Below, piece after piece: positions 33,189 through 45,539 of a stretch of 64,000 bases of DNA. The stretch is from Scatophagus argus. Lineage: Eukaryota; Chordata; Actinopteri; Scatophagidae. The notes under the pieces are model-generated. The model made no database searches. It saw only the letters and a list, made by a program, of their open reading frames with translations, and was not told the DNA's origin. The position numbers and the translations under genes are program-made. Each line of letters begins with the position of its first letter. The first letter of the stretch is position 1. The DNA is taken from NCBI RefSeq assembly GCF_020382885.2, contig NC_058506.1, positions 11,944,318 to 12,008,317 on the forward strand. Direction: 5' to 3'.

Positions 33189-33219
33189 CACACACACACA
33201 CACACATACACACACACAC
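33189..33219. repeat. (CA)n microsatellite
   Basis: CA repeat of about 15 units with one TA interruption, inside the probable slc7a1 3' UTR. Confidence 0.9.
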
Positions 33220-34624
33220 ATATTTTATGCTGCCCTGTTTGTGTCTAACATGTTCCTTAAGTTGTGTTTACATGATCAGTGCAACTGAAACGTTATCCTT
33301 GGGGTTGACAAAATCCTTGCCTTCACTTTACTTTACCCGTGAGTGCCTTATTAATAAAAAAAGAAGAGCTGTACAACTAGAAATATGGAATATTGGCATG
33401 ACTGTGGCAGAAATGTAATAATAATCTGACATCTCATTAATACTTTAAATATCACCTTTTCCACTCATTCAAGAATGACTTTCCTAACGCTTTTAATTTG
33501 TATATGACCTACTTTACACATAAATTTAAATTCAATGAAATCTACTTTATATTCATTTTTTTAATCATTTTCCATAATTTTATTTGCTTCATTATAATCT
33601 ATCTATGCACATGATAACAAAACAACATTTCAGCTGATTCATCCTTTATCTTGTGAGTGTCCTTGTTATTTCTAAATATTGACGGTGTTAAAAAGTTTTT
33701 TGTTTTTTTTTCCAGGAATTTTAGATTTGCTTTTCTGTTGAATCAATACAAAGGGATTCATGTGGATTTGAAAACCTGTCTGTCATGTCAAAACCTTATC
33801 ATAGACATATAAAATAAATATCATCTAAATATACATATATAAATAGATAAAACTGATGCTGCTTTAAAACCCTTCTGACGTTAAATATGCCTTTACATAA
33901 CACGTCACACTGATAGGCTTTGAATATTTCAAGTCTATCACCAGTGTAAATGACCCACTCCTTCATGTTCATGACACTTTGCTGTGATTATGTCACTTTC
34001 TCAGGCTGTTTCTTCTTGTAGCCCTTTTTTGCTTGCATTTTTCCTTGGCTGTTTGGGCTGTCAGTGAGTTTAAAAGGTTTCTCATTTTGTTCTTCATCAT
34101 TGTGGTGTAGTTTTCCCTCACTTCACATTGCCTTGCTGATTAGAGTCCTTGTTTTCTTTTTGCTGCATTTATACACAAAACTGGAACTTTTTGAACTTTA
34201 GTTACTTCAGGTTTATATCTTTGGGTATGCATACCTAAATAACTTGTACTGAAATGCTGAATGCCGTCCTGACACTAAAGAATAAGAAGGAAGATGTTAA
34301 CTTTTTGTTTAATTTCACATTATGCATGTTGGGTTTGAAATGTCTTTACCTTGGCGCCACCTATGGGTAGTATCGGGAACGGTTTATAGTTTATAGCAAC
34401 TTATGGATCATCTTTTTTTCCTCTCTTTCTGAACTAGAATACTGTCACAATCACACAAAATACACACTCATTCTAACTCAACACTAGTAAGAACATAGTA
34501 ATCATTTTTCTTTTATATGTCAAAAATGCCTGAATTGTTTTTACTTGTATCCTTGTCCACTGTTTGTCTCCTTGTTTCCTTTTCCCTTCAAGTCAGTTTA
34601 TATGCTTCATGCACCACCCCTGTA

Positions 34625-34630
34625 AATAAA
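34625..34630 (+). promoter_or_regulatory. slc7a1: Candidate distal slc7a1 poly(A) signal
   Basis: AATAAA in CTGTAAATAAAAGGGC, about 3.5 kb after the slc7a1 stop and just before the GC-richer candidate start region of mtus2. A CCGTCGTCCGGTGGCTGTTC stretch follows rather than a classical GU-rich element, so confidence is moderate. Confidence 0.45.
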
Positions 34631-34649
34631 AGGGCTTTTCAAAAATCCA

Positions 34650-34980
34650 GACTCCGTCGTCCGGTGGCTGTTCTTGAACAAATCCACTCATGTTACACCG
34701 TGGACAGACTCTTCGTCGCACTTCTCACCTGGTCCAGCAGAGGGCGCAAACGTGCTAAGAAAGAAGAGTCCGGTGTTGTGTGCGTGAAAGGATGCTCCGC
34801 CAGGTGTCGGCTGCAGCATCAGCACCGCTCCTCCTCCTCCTCCGATCCGCAGCATCTCCCTCTCTCGCATAGTGTTATTGCCAGTTAGAGAGGAAGAGAG
34901 GAGAGACAAGCTTGTGATTCCTTTTCGCAACTCCTGCATTTGACCGACATCATTCTAGCTATCAACAGCAAGGAAACGAG
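34650..34980 (+). promoter_or_regulatory. mtus2: Candidate mtus2 promoter and noncoding first exon
   Basis: A CpG- and GC-richer island in AT-rich DNA, with CAGCAGAGGGCGCAAACG, CACCGCTCCTCCTCC and CTCCGATCCGCAGC. It ends in a consensus donor, AACGAG followed by GTAAGTAG at 34,981. It lies on the same strand as mtus2, about 10.3 kb before its first coding exon, and right after the likely slc7a1 3' end. An open frame crosses this stretch but resembles nothing and is probably chance. Assignment to mtus2 is by position; it could be a separate noncoding transcript. Confidence 0.45.
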
Positions 34981-36823
34981 GTAAGTAGCACAAACAGCCT
35001 TAAAACAGCTTGCGGGTGTTTTTTGATTTATTTATTTATTTTACAACGACGCTTCTCGTGCCAGCAGGTTTCTTGAAGAAGTGTCGCATGTATATTTGCT
35101 TGTAGACTGTGGGTCTTGGTGCTGACTCGGTTCGCTCATATATGACCAGATGATTTTTCGTCGGTCTGATGCGGTGCAGTTTGTGAGGGAATCTGTGAAA
35201 TTTCACAGCCTGTTTCTTAAAAAACAAAAAAACAAAAACAAAAAGACGAAGGCGGAACTTGACCCGCAGATTGCACTGTAAGTGGAGCAGTGGGCCAGAG
35301 GAGAGTGTGGTGGAGGAGAGTGAGGTCAGACAGTGAAGAGCAGGTTGCTGTGATGGATGGAGCAGGTCAAGTCTCTGTGGGTGATGCTAATGATCAGACA
35401 TAGATTACCCAGGCTTTAGACCTGACTCCAGCTATGATCCACTGTGCTAAGTGGGACAATGAAGGATTTTTTTGTTTTGTTTTGTTCTAATAAGAATGAT
35501 CGTAGTTTTTATTTTTTGTTTTTAATCATTTCTGTTTATTACTTTTAAACAATGTCTCGTTAGATTGATGGGAATGTCCAAGTTTGCTTAGGCCCACTAA
35601 TAATTTCTGGCAAACAGAAACAAAAAATAGAAAAGAAAAAAAAAAGGTTCTAATGATTTCCACCCATAACTGCTTTTCCTTTAAAAATGCCCCCCCCCCC
35701 AAAAGATTGTTCTGTAGTTGTTTTGTTCTTGCTGCTATGCACACTCAGACTTAAGCCTTTCAATGGATATTTTTTTGAAGAAGTAGTATGTGAAGTTGAA
35801 AGAAAGATATGCTTTGTTCAGAGACAGATCAACACTTCCAGGAAAACCTTTTCCAAGATTTAGAACCGATACTGGTTTCCTTTGAAAAACACTTTTGTTC
35901 AAATTCTCTCTTTTTCTTCTCTTTACCTTCATTTATCAACAAAGGCATGAATCTAACACCTCTACAAAGAACCGAGGAGCCTCCTTCAGGTCCACAGTAT
36001 TTCTGTGTTCTTTTGCAACAATTCCCATGTCCTCAGCCTCACCTTTCAGCCTGTTATGGAGGACAGGGAGCAGAGGAAAGACACGTGATGATGTATAAAA
36101 TAAAAGTGAACAGACTGAGGGCTTGTCTTTCACACTCAGCTCCTCTTGTCCTGACTGATTGGTGTCTGATGATCCGGTTGTCCTTGAGACTGTGGGGGAA
36201 GTTTTCCTGTCTTTGTCAGCATGGATGTTATATGCATGTTTTGTTTACTTGGCTAATATTTTTTTGCTTTGCAACTGTTTAAAGACTGATAGCAATTAGC
36301 ATTTGGCTGCACTGCACGAAGACGATGTGTGTCTCATAGGTTTACCCTGAGATGTTAAAATATGTGTGGGAAGTGTGTATTTTGTGTTTATTGGAATGCT
36401 CTGCTGTCTTTATCGATCCCAATATCAGAGGCTTCCCACATCTATGGATCTTCCAGTCCATTTTGCTAAATCTTGCCAATCCCTCCCAGTCAAGTTAATG
36501 TGGAGGTTGACACTGCATCAAAGCAGGGCAGTGCAGCCTGTGGCCTTGTAACTGTACGCCGTCTGCTGTGGCTGCCATTTCAGATGCTGATGCATGTGTG
36601 ATTGATTCATTACATCTGACCTCTGCGATGTCTGAACTGCGATCAATTCAGCAAATCTCTGCCAGGAAAACCACTCACAGCGAGTGTGTGTGTGTGTGTT
36701 TGTGTTAAAGCTTGGGCTCAGGTGCTTATATGTGTGTGTCTGTGCAGGTAAGACAGTTTGTCACACAGCCTGTAAGTGCACCACACCGGTTCGACCTTCA
36801 AGGTCACTTTATAGGACAGAACA

Positions 36824-36863
36824 GAGGAGGAGGAGGAGCAGGAGGAGGAGGAGGAGGGAGGGA
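36824..36863. repeat. (GGA)n microsatellite
   Basis: Purine-only GGA trinucleotide repeat, one GCA interruption. Confidence 0.9.
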
Positions 36864-37136
36864 GAAAATAAAGATTATAAGTGAATGGAAGGAGAGAGAG
36901 GAGGAAAAGTATGTCAGTATGCCTCTCAATTTCATGTCGATTATGTGCATTTCCAACTCTTTTTTTTTTAATTTTCAAACTTGTATTGCTTCTTTTTTTG
37001 TCTTTAGTGCTAATTGACACCACGCTGCTAAAAATAGTTAGGAAATAACAACAGCAGGTGCAGTTATTTCACTAAACTGTGCTGTGATCGCTCATAGTTC
37101 ATTAATTTGGAGGCTATTCTTTTCTCATTATGAGGA

Positions 37137-37138
<2 letters not shown>

Positions 37139-37168
<30 letters not shown>
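37139..37168. repeat. (GT)n microsatellite
   Basis: Fourteen to fifteen uninterrupted TG units. Confidence 0.95.
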
Positions 37169-37172
<4 letters not shown>

Positions 37173-37784
37173 AAGTGTCAACACACATGCAAACATGTTC
37201 TCAAATTCACGCTGTCTTTTGTCTGGAAGGTGGCAATGAGCTTGTTGTAGCTCCTCCCCTGCAGTCACAGGAAGGACACCACAGGGTGAACAGAGAGACA
37301 CGCCTCCTTAGATGACACAAACACACACACGCATACACACATTTGGAATCAACATAAAAGACCTTTTTCACTCATGTGTTAGTGCGCGCATCCATTTGCT
37401 GAATCTGTGCAGTCGGTTTTAGGAAAGTGCGTTCCTTGTTTTTGTTGTATTTTTGAGTTCTCTGTAATGATATTAGTCAGTAAGCCGTAATCCTTATTAA
37501 GCAAATGAATGCTACTCTGTGAATGAACTTAAGTGTGTAGTGTTTTCTCACGAGGACAGAACTGTAGGAGATATACTCAGCTTGACTGTAAAATGCCACA
37601 GAAAGTGAGTCAACGCCATACATTTTTTATGACACGTCTCCACGCTGTACATCTACGTTCTTTTGAGCCGCGTCCGTGTTCCCAGAAATAAACTTCTGTG
37701 TCAGAATAGCAGCAGTATATGTGAATCCTTAAGCTGAATAGCACTGCTCTTTAAGTTCCCAAATGGAGTGCTTTGCCCTGTCCA

Positions 37785-37871
37785 GCACTCTCTCTCTCTC
37801 TCTCCCTCCCTCATTTCTTTGTCCAATGTATGAAAAGTCTTTTTGCCAAACACACACACACACACACACAC
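37785..37871. repeat. Compound (CT)n and (CA)n microsatellites
   Basis: A CT repeat at about 37,787-37,804 and a CA repeat at about 37,850-37,871 separated by about 45 bases of unique sequence. Confidence 0.9.
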
Positions 37872-40800
37872 TCAGTGACTTCAGACCATTACCATATCAC
37901 TCCCTCAGTCCGCTCTATTCTTCACTCACCTCTCACTGATCCTGTGCCAGACGTCCCTCCCCCACACCCCTGGGGTTTACCACTTGCATATAACACATGC
38001 ATACACACATTTACACATTACAATACTAGCTCGATTCCCCCACATCCAATGGCCCACCCCCCACCCCCCGTTCTCTGCAGCATCGTTTGCTTCTATTATC
38101 ATGTGTTCCTAAAATATACAGAGGTGACTCAGCCTGTCTGAGCTGCACTCAGCGTTTCTTTGTCTGGGCTGATTTTGCCAGCTTTATGTCTGCTGTGTAT
38201 GTTTGTGTATGTCTGTGTGAACATGTGGCAACTTCCCTACGGTCCCACAGAGGATTCCACTGTAGCTGAATTCTTTGTCTGCAGCGGTTTTGCATTTGAA
38301 GTGAACTCCTATCCTCACCTCTCCTCTCCCCTTTGTCCCCTCATACAGTCTTGCCCACCAGCCATGCAAGAGTTAACATTTCTCTCTGCGACAGGAGTGA
38401 GGGTAGTGGGTGGAGGGGCTTCGCTAATAACAATGCGGTGCAACCAGCAACCAGCATGGAAATACACCCCTTTTTTCCTCTCCTCCATGCCACCCCTGTC
38501 TGGATCTATGTTTCAACTGCAGGGCTCAGAGAACCAATAAACACAAGTCTAGCATTTTCATCCTTCTCTTAATTTTTTCCCCGAGACTGTAGTGGTCTGT
38601 TTATTTCTAATAATGCTTATCGCCATATCAGTTCCTGTCACTTTATTGTTCCCAGTTTATCTTAATCAGGTTGTCATTTCTCTTATTTCCTGCACATTTG
38701 TCTTCCTTTTATCTATATAGACCACAATCAGTCTTTTTAGGCTGCATTGCACAGCAAAACCAGACAGGGAGGCAGGACCATGTATGATTTAGAGGAGATT
38801 CATCCCCAGTACTCGCCAAAAGCAACGCTGAAAATATTCTGATTAAGCAGAAGCAAGAAATTTCGTCAGTGAGTGCGCTTTTACATGACAGACCTCTGTT
38901 TTGAAAGCCACATTTTCTCCCAGTGAGAAGCTGTCTCTTTGTCTTTGCTCCTGCTGCAGTGATAGCTACTGTCTTACGTGTAGTTGTGTGTGTAGGTGGC
39001 ACTCATGTTACTAATGTTACTATGTGTGCAACTTTGCACGTGTGCACACAAGTGCACACTCTAAGCTAATGTTTAATTTGGAATGTGACACATTTAATTT
39101 AGGCTCTGAGTGTGATCTTCTATCCTTTTTTTAGTACACTTTGTCGGCTTGTCAACAAAGAAAGAAACCCTCTGTGTGAGCATGTGTTGATGGATGGATG
39201 TGTGAACGCGTGCCTCCATTTTTCATTTCACTTCAGCTAATAAAATCCTATTATTGGTATTTTGTGATTTACCGGCAATTTCATAGCAGGTAGCAAACGC
39301 CGACTGCATGCGCACAATAAGGAAGTAAATCAGCTCTTATTGCAGATGATCTGATTTTCTCATTCTCCTTATTCAGTTTGGTATGACCACCCACTCTGAC
39401 CCAAGATCCTGCAGAAATCCTGTTACAGTTCCCACTGCGATACAGAATGACTCCCCCTGGGATACAAAAAGGCGTCTGACCATGTGTATGTGGGACTGGA
39501 GTGAGAAAGAGAGACAGAGGAGGGGAGAGTAGGGATTATTTGGGCAGACGTTGTCTGCTGAAGCACCATCTTCAAGGATGAAGATGGGATTGATCACTTT
39601 GCCCTGCCCTCATTAATTGTGTATTAAAAAGGTAGAATAAGGACTAGAGGGAGGGAGAGGAGGATAAGACAGAGGCAACTGAAAATGTTGAATTTTGTTT
39701 TGTGTTTTTTTTTTTTGAGAAAATGCATAGCTTGATTGAATACAGCTAGGAGCTTATTTTGTGCTGCAGTCAGGGAGGCTTGTTAATAAGAAGTACTTCT
39801 GTTGTTTCTATAACGATACATAAAGTGCAGAGCAACAGTCAGGCAAGTGGAGGATACTATTTCTGGATATTTCCCAGTTCTGCTTCCGTGTTCTCTGTGA
39901 TGATAATCCATTTGCTGTGCATAGTGAATTACCGCTTGGTTCACACATACAAACACTCAGGCACAGTTTAGTGAATCATCACTTGTGAAATTCTGTCTAC
40001 AGGGTGTCTATTGTGTCTTCTGTGAAAATGGGGCGTTTAGCTCATTTCAGTGCTATTTCTGTCAGTGTTGTGATGCTGACAGAGACGGGAGGCGAAGGAA
40101 TGGATGACTAGAGCTTAGCTTATTTATGGATAGACTTTCTCAAGGTTTAATCTGCTGGATGATGTGTGATTGGAATGCAAAGTGCAAGGATAAGGAAATA
40201 CTTTTCAAAAATGGACAAGAGGATGATCGTTGTTGTTATGCGCGTTCAGAATTTACTGGTTTATTTCAGTAATATGTACAAAATCCTGGGATGTATCCAC
40301 ATGTCTGTAGAAAGTTCACAAGTTCACCCTTTCATGCACTCACATTTTAACACATTCATGCCTCAGGAAAGAGTACAAGGACATGCAAGGATGATGTCAT
40401 TAGAGATTAATTACATGGATGCGGAGACACAGCATACACTGTATTAGAAGGCTGGAGTTTCATCTTTAAGGATAACTGCTACACTGTATTTTTATGTAAA
40501 TCCTGCATTTAATCTAATTATGTCATAAGCTCACACGCCAGGATCATAAATTATGGTTATGCACATGTCAACGCTCTGTCCATTTGTGTTCACTCCATCT
40601 CTTTTGCTTCTGTTTCACTGTGCTGGAATTCATGTCTCTGCCGAAGGGATGTGTGTTTCGTGTGTGCGTGTTGGTCATTGGGGGTTCCCCTGGGATGAGG
40701 GAGCTATAAAACCTGTCTGCTCTCCAGTGGGGGAGGAGAGGAATAAAGCAAAGTGCCACAGACAAATGGCTTCTGTAATAGCCACATGTGGTGGCGGACC

Positions 40801-43800
40801 AACAAAGACGTTGAGAGAAAAGTGTGTGTGCGCATGTGTTGATTGTGTGTGTCTGTGCAGGTGAGTGCGTCCATGTGAGACATATATGTGCTCATATGCC
40901 TACACAGTCTTTGTGTTGTAACGTGTACATTTGGAAGACAACAAAATGGATTGTGTGTTACGTGTCCTACCTGGCTTGACTTAACAGGGTCATTGAGAGA
41001 AAAATATATGAGATTCTGGGCCAAATTTGTTCTAGAAAATAAACTTCTGTGCAGGAGAGAACCTTCACTCAATGAAAATAAGCTTGACAATTCCACCCAT
41101 TTTGCCATGCAAAACTAAGGGATTGTATGCAAATTAATGGGATTTGGAGTTGAATCTTATACGGATATTTTCTTTGGACCCTCCACTAGACTTAGAAATG
41201 CAGTGCAGTGTGGCTCTGAATGCTGATGGAGCCAAGCTCTGCAATATGTTCACCTCACTCCCAAATTACACTTAATGAATGCGTATACAAATTCAGTCAG
41301 ACAATGCTATGGCCTGAAACGTTCGAGATTACATGTCTGACTGTCGCTCACATCAGTTATGTGATGCCTGGTTTAGAGCATTGGTTTTTTGGGGGTTTTT
41401 TTTTTGTTTTTTTTTTGAGGCAGGTTTTTCAAAAAGTAAATACAATCACAATAAATCTAGGCAGATGGAATCTACTCTCAGGAAAAATTCAATTGAAATT
41501 GACTAAAATAAAAAAAAAAACAGTCTCCTCTAATACTTAGATAGTGAACTTCTATCATGATATCTACTACACCCAGAACAGGAATTTATAAAATGGAAAC
41601 ATGAGTTACTTTATGTTGTTATATTACCTCTTTCATCAATGAGAACAATTTAGCACTCATTGGCATTATGTATGGTAACAGCTTTGCAGTAATTACTTCT
41701 ATCTGTTCTCTTGAGCTTATATTAGTAAGTCACTTCAGAAATGTTGCTCGATGCATTCCCTTCCATCAGTCTAATTGGAAAGCTGTGGCTCTCCTGTGAC
41801 AGCTCTCCTTCCTTCTGCATCCATCTGCATGTCTCATCTCTCCCACCTCATGTCTGTGTCTCATCCTTTCACCCACACAGAAAATCAAAATGAGAGCAAG
41901 GAAGGTTTTTCTCTTTTCCAGTTCTACTCCACTAGATTTTATTTTTCTCTCCTTTTTCAGTGAATCTCGCTCTCAGCTCATCATTTGTGGTTGAGGAATA
42001 GGTTTTTTTGTGGTTGAAAAACACAAATTCCGGTCCATTACTGAACCTGATCACTGCTGAGACATCGTCTTATCCTGCCCAATGCCCTCATCAGCTCAGC
42101 GATGCTTCCGTCTGCCCACTTGCAGGAACATGATTGCTCTTAGATGAGTAGTTTATACCTTGTGGGGAAAAAAGAACCTTGGCTTCGACGGTGTGTGTTT
42201 TGTGTGCGCGTGTGTGTTCTTGTGGCAGCTTATGAGTGTGAGTTCACATGTGAAACCGTTGCACAGCAGAATGTAAACATGAGTGTGTGTAATTCATGAA
42301 GGTAACCTTCAGAACAGTCTGCCCTTTCCTGTTGCTGACCACTTTCCCTGATGGACGTAGAGGTTAGGACACGTATTCCCTGGGATACGGCATTGCCATG
42401 ACAACAGCAGTGGGATTTGTCTGTTGTTTCTCTTTTTTCCTTAAGTTTTACCTCCTGCTGTTTTCCCAGAGGAGCTCGTAGTGAGTAGATCCCTCAACTA
42501 GTGAGTCTTGCCACCATATAAAAGAAAGCTTGCCTTCTTACACATATGCAAGAGTAACATCAGTGTTGCCATCTCTGGTGAATTTTATTTCAAGTCCTAC
42601 TTCTACCATATCATCATATAGTAAATGTATCTTATCTATTCACTGTGGATAATAATGTAAATGAATTACCGAACACCACTGACAACAGTGCATAGAGAAC
42701 ACATGAAGTAAAAAATGTTTTGCTTTGGACTTATCTTATTGCTTAATGTCCACATTTGTCAATACCTTCCAGACTTGCAATTGCACTCCTGTAACTGTAA
42801 TTTTGATTCAAATTCCAGTCAAAGGAAAAATCAAGTCAGCCCCATCCTACTTCATCTACTCCCATGTGATTCTGCCATATAAACGAGTATGCTATCAAAA
42901 GCAGAAACAGAGAAACACGTGTCTCCAGAAGCACCCCAAAACAGAGCTATTTTTTAAACGTTTTTTATCGTCACAACAGGTCTTTTTCATTCACACAGAC
43001 AGGTTCTTTTGTTCTCTGTCTTGCTGTGTTTAGGGTTTTGCCAGATTGGTTTTGTCTGCCTCGCTGTGAAATGATGTGCAGCTTATTCTGGTTCAGCCAC
43101 TGTGACCAAGCTTAGCTCTTTGCCTGCCCAAGTCTGCTGTCATCAGCACAACCGCCAGTGGTACATCAGTGCCATAATCAATGTGCGACCCACTCTCTAC
43201 AACTCTCCGTGTCTTTCTTTCCCTCCCATCACTTTCCTTCCCCGCCTCTACGAATTGTGTCTGTGTGTGTTTTATAATTAACTAATTATTTGATTGTGTG
43301 CACCATATGGGTAAATATTAGCATTGTGCACAGAGGTGCAGACAACAGTGTGTATATTATCTTACATGTTGTTTGTCTAATTGTCTAAAGTAATGAATTT
43401 TCCTACGGCCGTTCAGCATTCTTTGATCTCAAACAGAATATTACAGATGTAGAAAACAAATGCCCATTTGTCTGTCTGATATCAATATCTTATCATTTTT
43501 TTTAGAAATTTGTAGCAAGTGAATATTTTTTGTGTTATGTTCATTTATGAAGGTTTCACAATTAAGTCTAACAATCATTTTTTTAACATTGAGATCACAG
43601 AGCTCAGGGAAACCTTCTTTCAAGAGATTCAGGATCAGAAAAATATGATCATGTTTCCCCTCCAAGTATATTTGAACAAAATGTAGCTCTGTTGGATTGG
43701 CCAAAGGCAGTGAGAGGTGCCATCTTAGTAGTTCACTCTGCAACTGGACACAAGGAGAAAGCACCTGCTAATGAGAACAGACTCCCCCGCTACACGTATT

Positions 43801-44577
43801 ATTAGAGGGTGGTGCTTCTATTTTAACTGTGGAACCTACTCAGATATTTAGTGTGATGGTTTAAAGACCATATTTGACTACATAATGACCATCTTGGTCT
43901 AAATATACCATATTCACTGATGTATGAATGATGTGTGTGATGTATGAAATAGGATGTGTTTGACAAGAAAACAGAAAATACTCAAATGAAATGGACTATA
44001 TTCTGTGGTTTTTAAGACTTCTGATTCAAGACAGAAGGGGAATTCTTAACAGAACTCTTGCATAATTATGGAAAGACTGCAATGTAAAGAGACACCCGGA
44101 AGTCTTCTCTTGAGAGCAAAAACATAACAGGGTCCTTACATGTCACAGTCACTAAAGTTTTCTTGGGTGTATTAATGTGTGTTTGCATGTTGGTATGAGT
44201 GTTTTTTTAAACCATCCTACATTTGCCATTTGCCCTCCCTGCCATCTGCTCAGCTATTCACCGCACATGTTTCATGATGGCACCTCGTAGAGTCGCATAC
44301 TTTCAAAGGGTGTCTACACAGAGTGAATCAGCCAGTTGAATCTCAGTTTTCTGTACATCCAGCAGAAAGTTGCTTTTAAATGAAGAAGAGTGTGTTGTTG
44401 TCATGTTCGATCAAATCGTGCCATTGGCTTAATCAGCCATATGGCGTGTTAGAGAAGGCATGTTGAGAGAGGCGTGTTAACCCTTCTGTAGCGATCAGAC
44501 CTACAGTGCGGATTTATCCCTCCTAAGCTGATGTTATCACTCCTTGCCTAGTACAACACCCACACATCACTTTAATT

Positions 44578-44597
44578 TTTTTTTTTTTTTTTTTTTA
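44578..44597. repeat. Poly-T tract
   Basis: Twenty T residues in an otherwise mixed AT-rich context. Confidence 0.9.
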
Positions 44598-45539
44598 CAT
44601 GTTGAGAACACGCATGCACTTGAGCATATTGCAGACTCAGTTATATACTCTATAAAAGCAAAATGGAACATACTTTTATTGTAGATTTTTCCCTATATTC
44701 TTATTGTGCCTATGATTTTCCAGTGTCTATTCAGAAAAAATGATCTCATTACAAAACGCTTCAAACCCATCACTCCCCTCTTTCATGTCTTCATCAGACA
44801 TCCCCAGGTGAATGGCTCGCTTATGTACAGTCTATAGCCACAACTACCCCCCACTTCTCTCTTCACTTATCTCTTTTCTTTAAGCCATAATAATTTGATA
44901 ATTGCACCTCTTTTATTAATGCTGTACTGCTCTTGCTGGTTACAATATGAACATTATTACTCTACATTTAGCCACTGGTCACATTACATTTAAATTTGCA
45001 TCATTTAATGTTGAATGCTTTGATTCAGCAGATGTTTGGAAAAGTTCTGAAAAATACCTCTGAAATTGAAACAATGTTTTTCCAAGACTTCAGCTTCCTG
45101 TCATGCCTCCAATGTCTTTTTGTCCCATGGGCAAAATGGTCATAAGGGTACAAGACTGTGAGCTAGGCATAGCTGATGTCATAAATTGCTGCTACCCAGA
45201 CCAGACTAAATATAAAGCAGATTTTATGACTCTGTGGGGTTATCAGCCTTTCTTACAGTGTCCTTTTTTGTTTTTCATTCCAGATCAAACAGACCACCAT
45301 CTCCCCAAAGAGCCATCAAAGACAGTTTTTTAAGCTCACAGTAGATACAAGATAAGTGGCAAGTTGAAGTGAAAAAGATTTCATGAGATGACATTTTGTC
45401 TTTGGAATAATCAACTGAAGGACCATCATCACACACACCCTGAAGAGGAGAAGCAAGGAAGGAAGAAATATTTGTAAGTCCATAAATGGCCTTAACATCT
45501 CACAGGTGCCATTGAGTGTGTCAGCAGACTTGGTTCAAC

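Larger units (their letters stand above)
31124..34640 (+). other. slc7a1: Probable long slc7a1 3' UTR
   Basis: After the stop at 31,121-31,123 there is about 3.5 kb of AT-rich DNA without exons before a convincing poly(A) signal at 34,625. It includes ATTTA-type and T-rich stretches, an AAATAAATAAATAAATAA run near 32,423, and CA repeats at 32,851-32,880 and 33,189-33,219. Mammalian SLC7A1 mRNAs also have a several-kilobase 3' UTR with AU-rich stability elements. Earlier AATAAA motifs (for example near 32,424 and 33,812) could end shorter transcripts. The extent is inferred. Confidence 0.5.
34981..45283 (+). other. mtus2: Long candidate first intron of mtus2
   Basis: No coding exon recognised over about 10.3 kb. 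Simple repeats are frequent: poly-C near 35,690-35,700, GGA repeat 36,824-36,863, GT 37,139-37,168, CT and CA near 37,785-37,871, and T-runs near 41,398-41,417 and 44,578-44,597. Open frames in this range are short and not bounded by splice-phase-compatible neighbours. Enhancers would be expected in an intron like this but cannot be identified by eye. Confidence 0.45.

Noticed and set aside
34517..34888. 123-codon open frame over the candidate mtus2 first exon
   Set aside because: No family resemblance, it spans the likely slc7a1 poly(A) signal, and it ends before the donor.
45474..45505. A 32-base intron between a donor-like GTAAGT and the acceptor at 45,505
   Set aside because: It is too short for a vertebrate intron; the sequences are more likely alternative signals or simply 5' UTR.
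45516..45539. Upstream start of mtus2 at 45,516
   Set aside because: The codon is GTG, not ATG. MSIP at 45,540 matches the family N-terminus.
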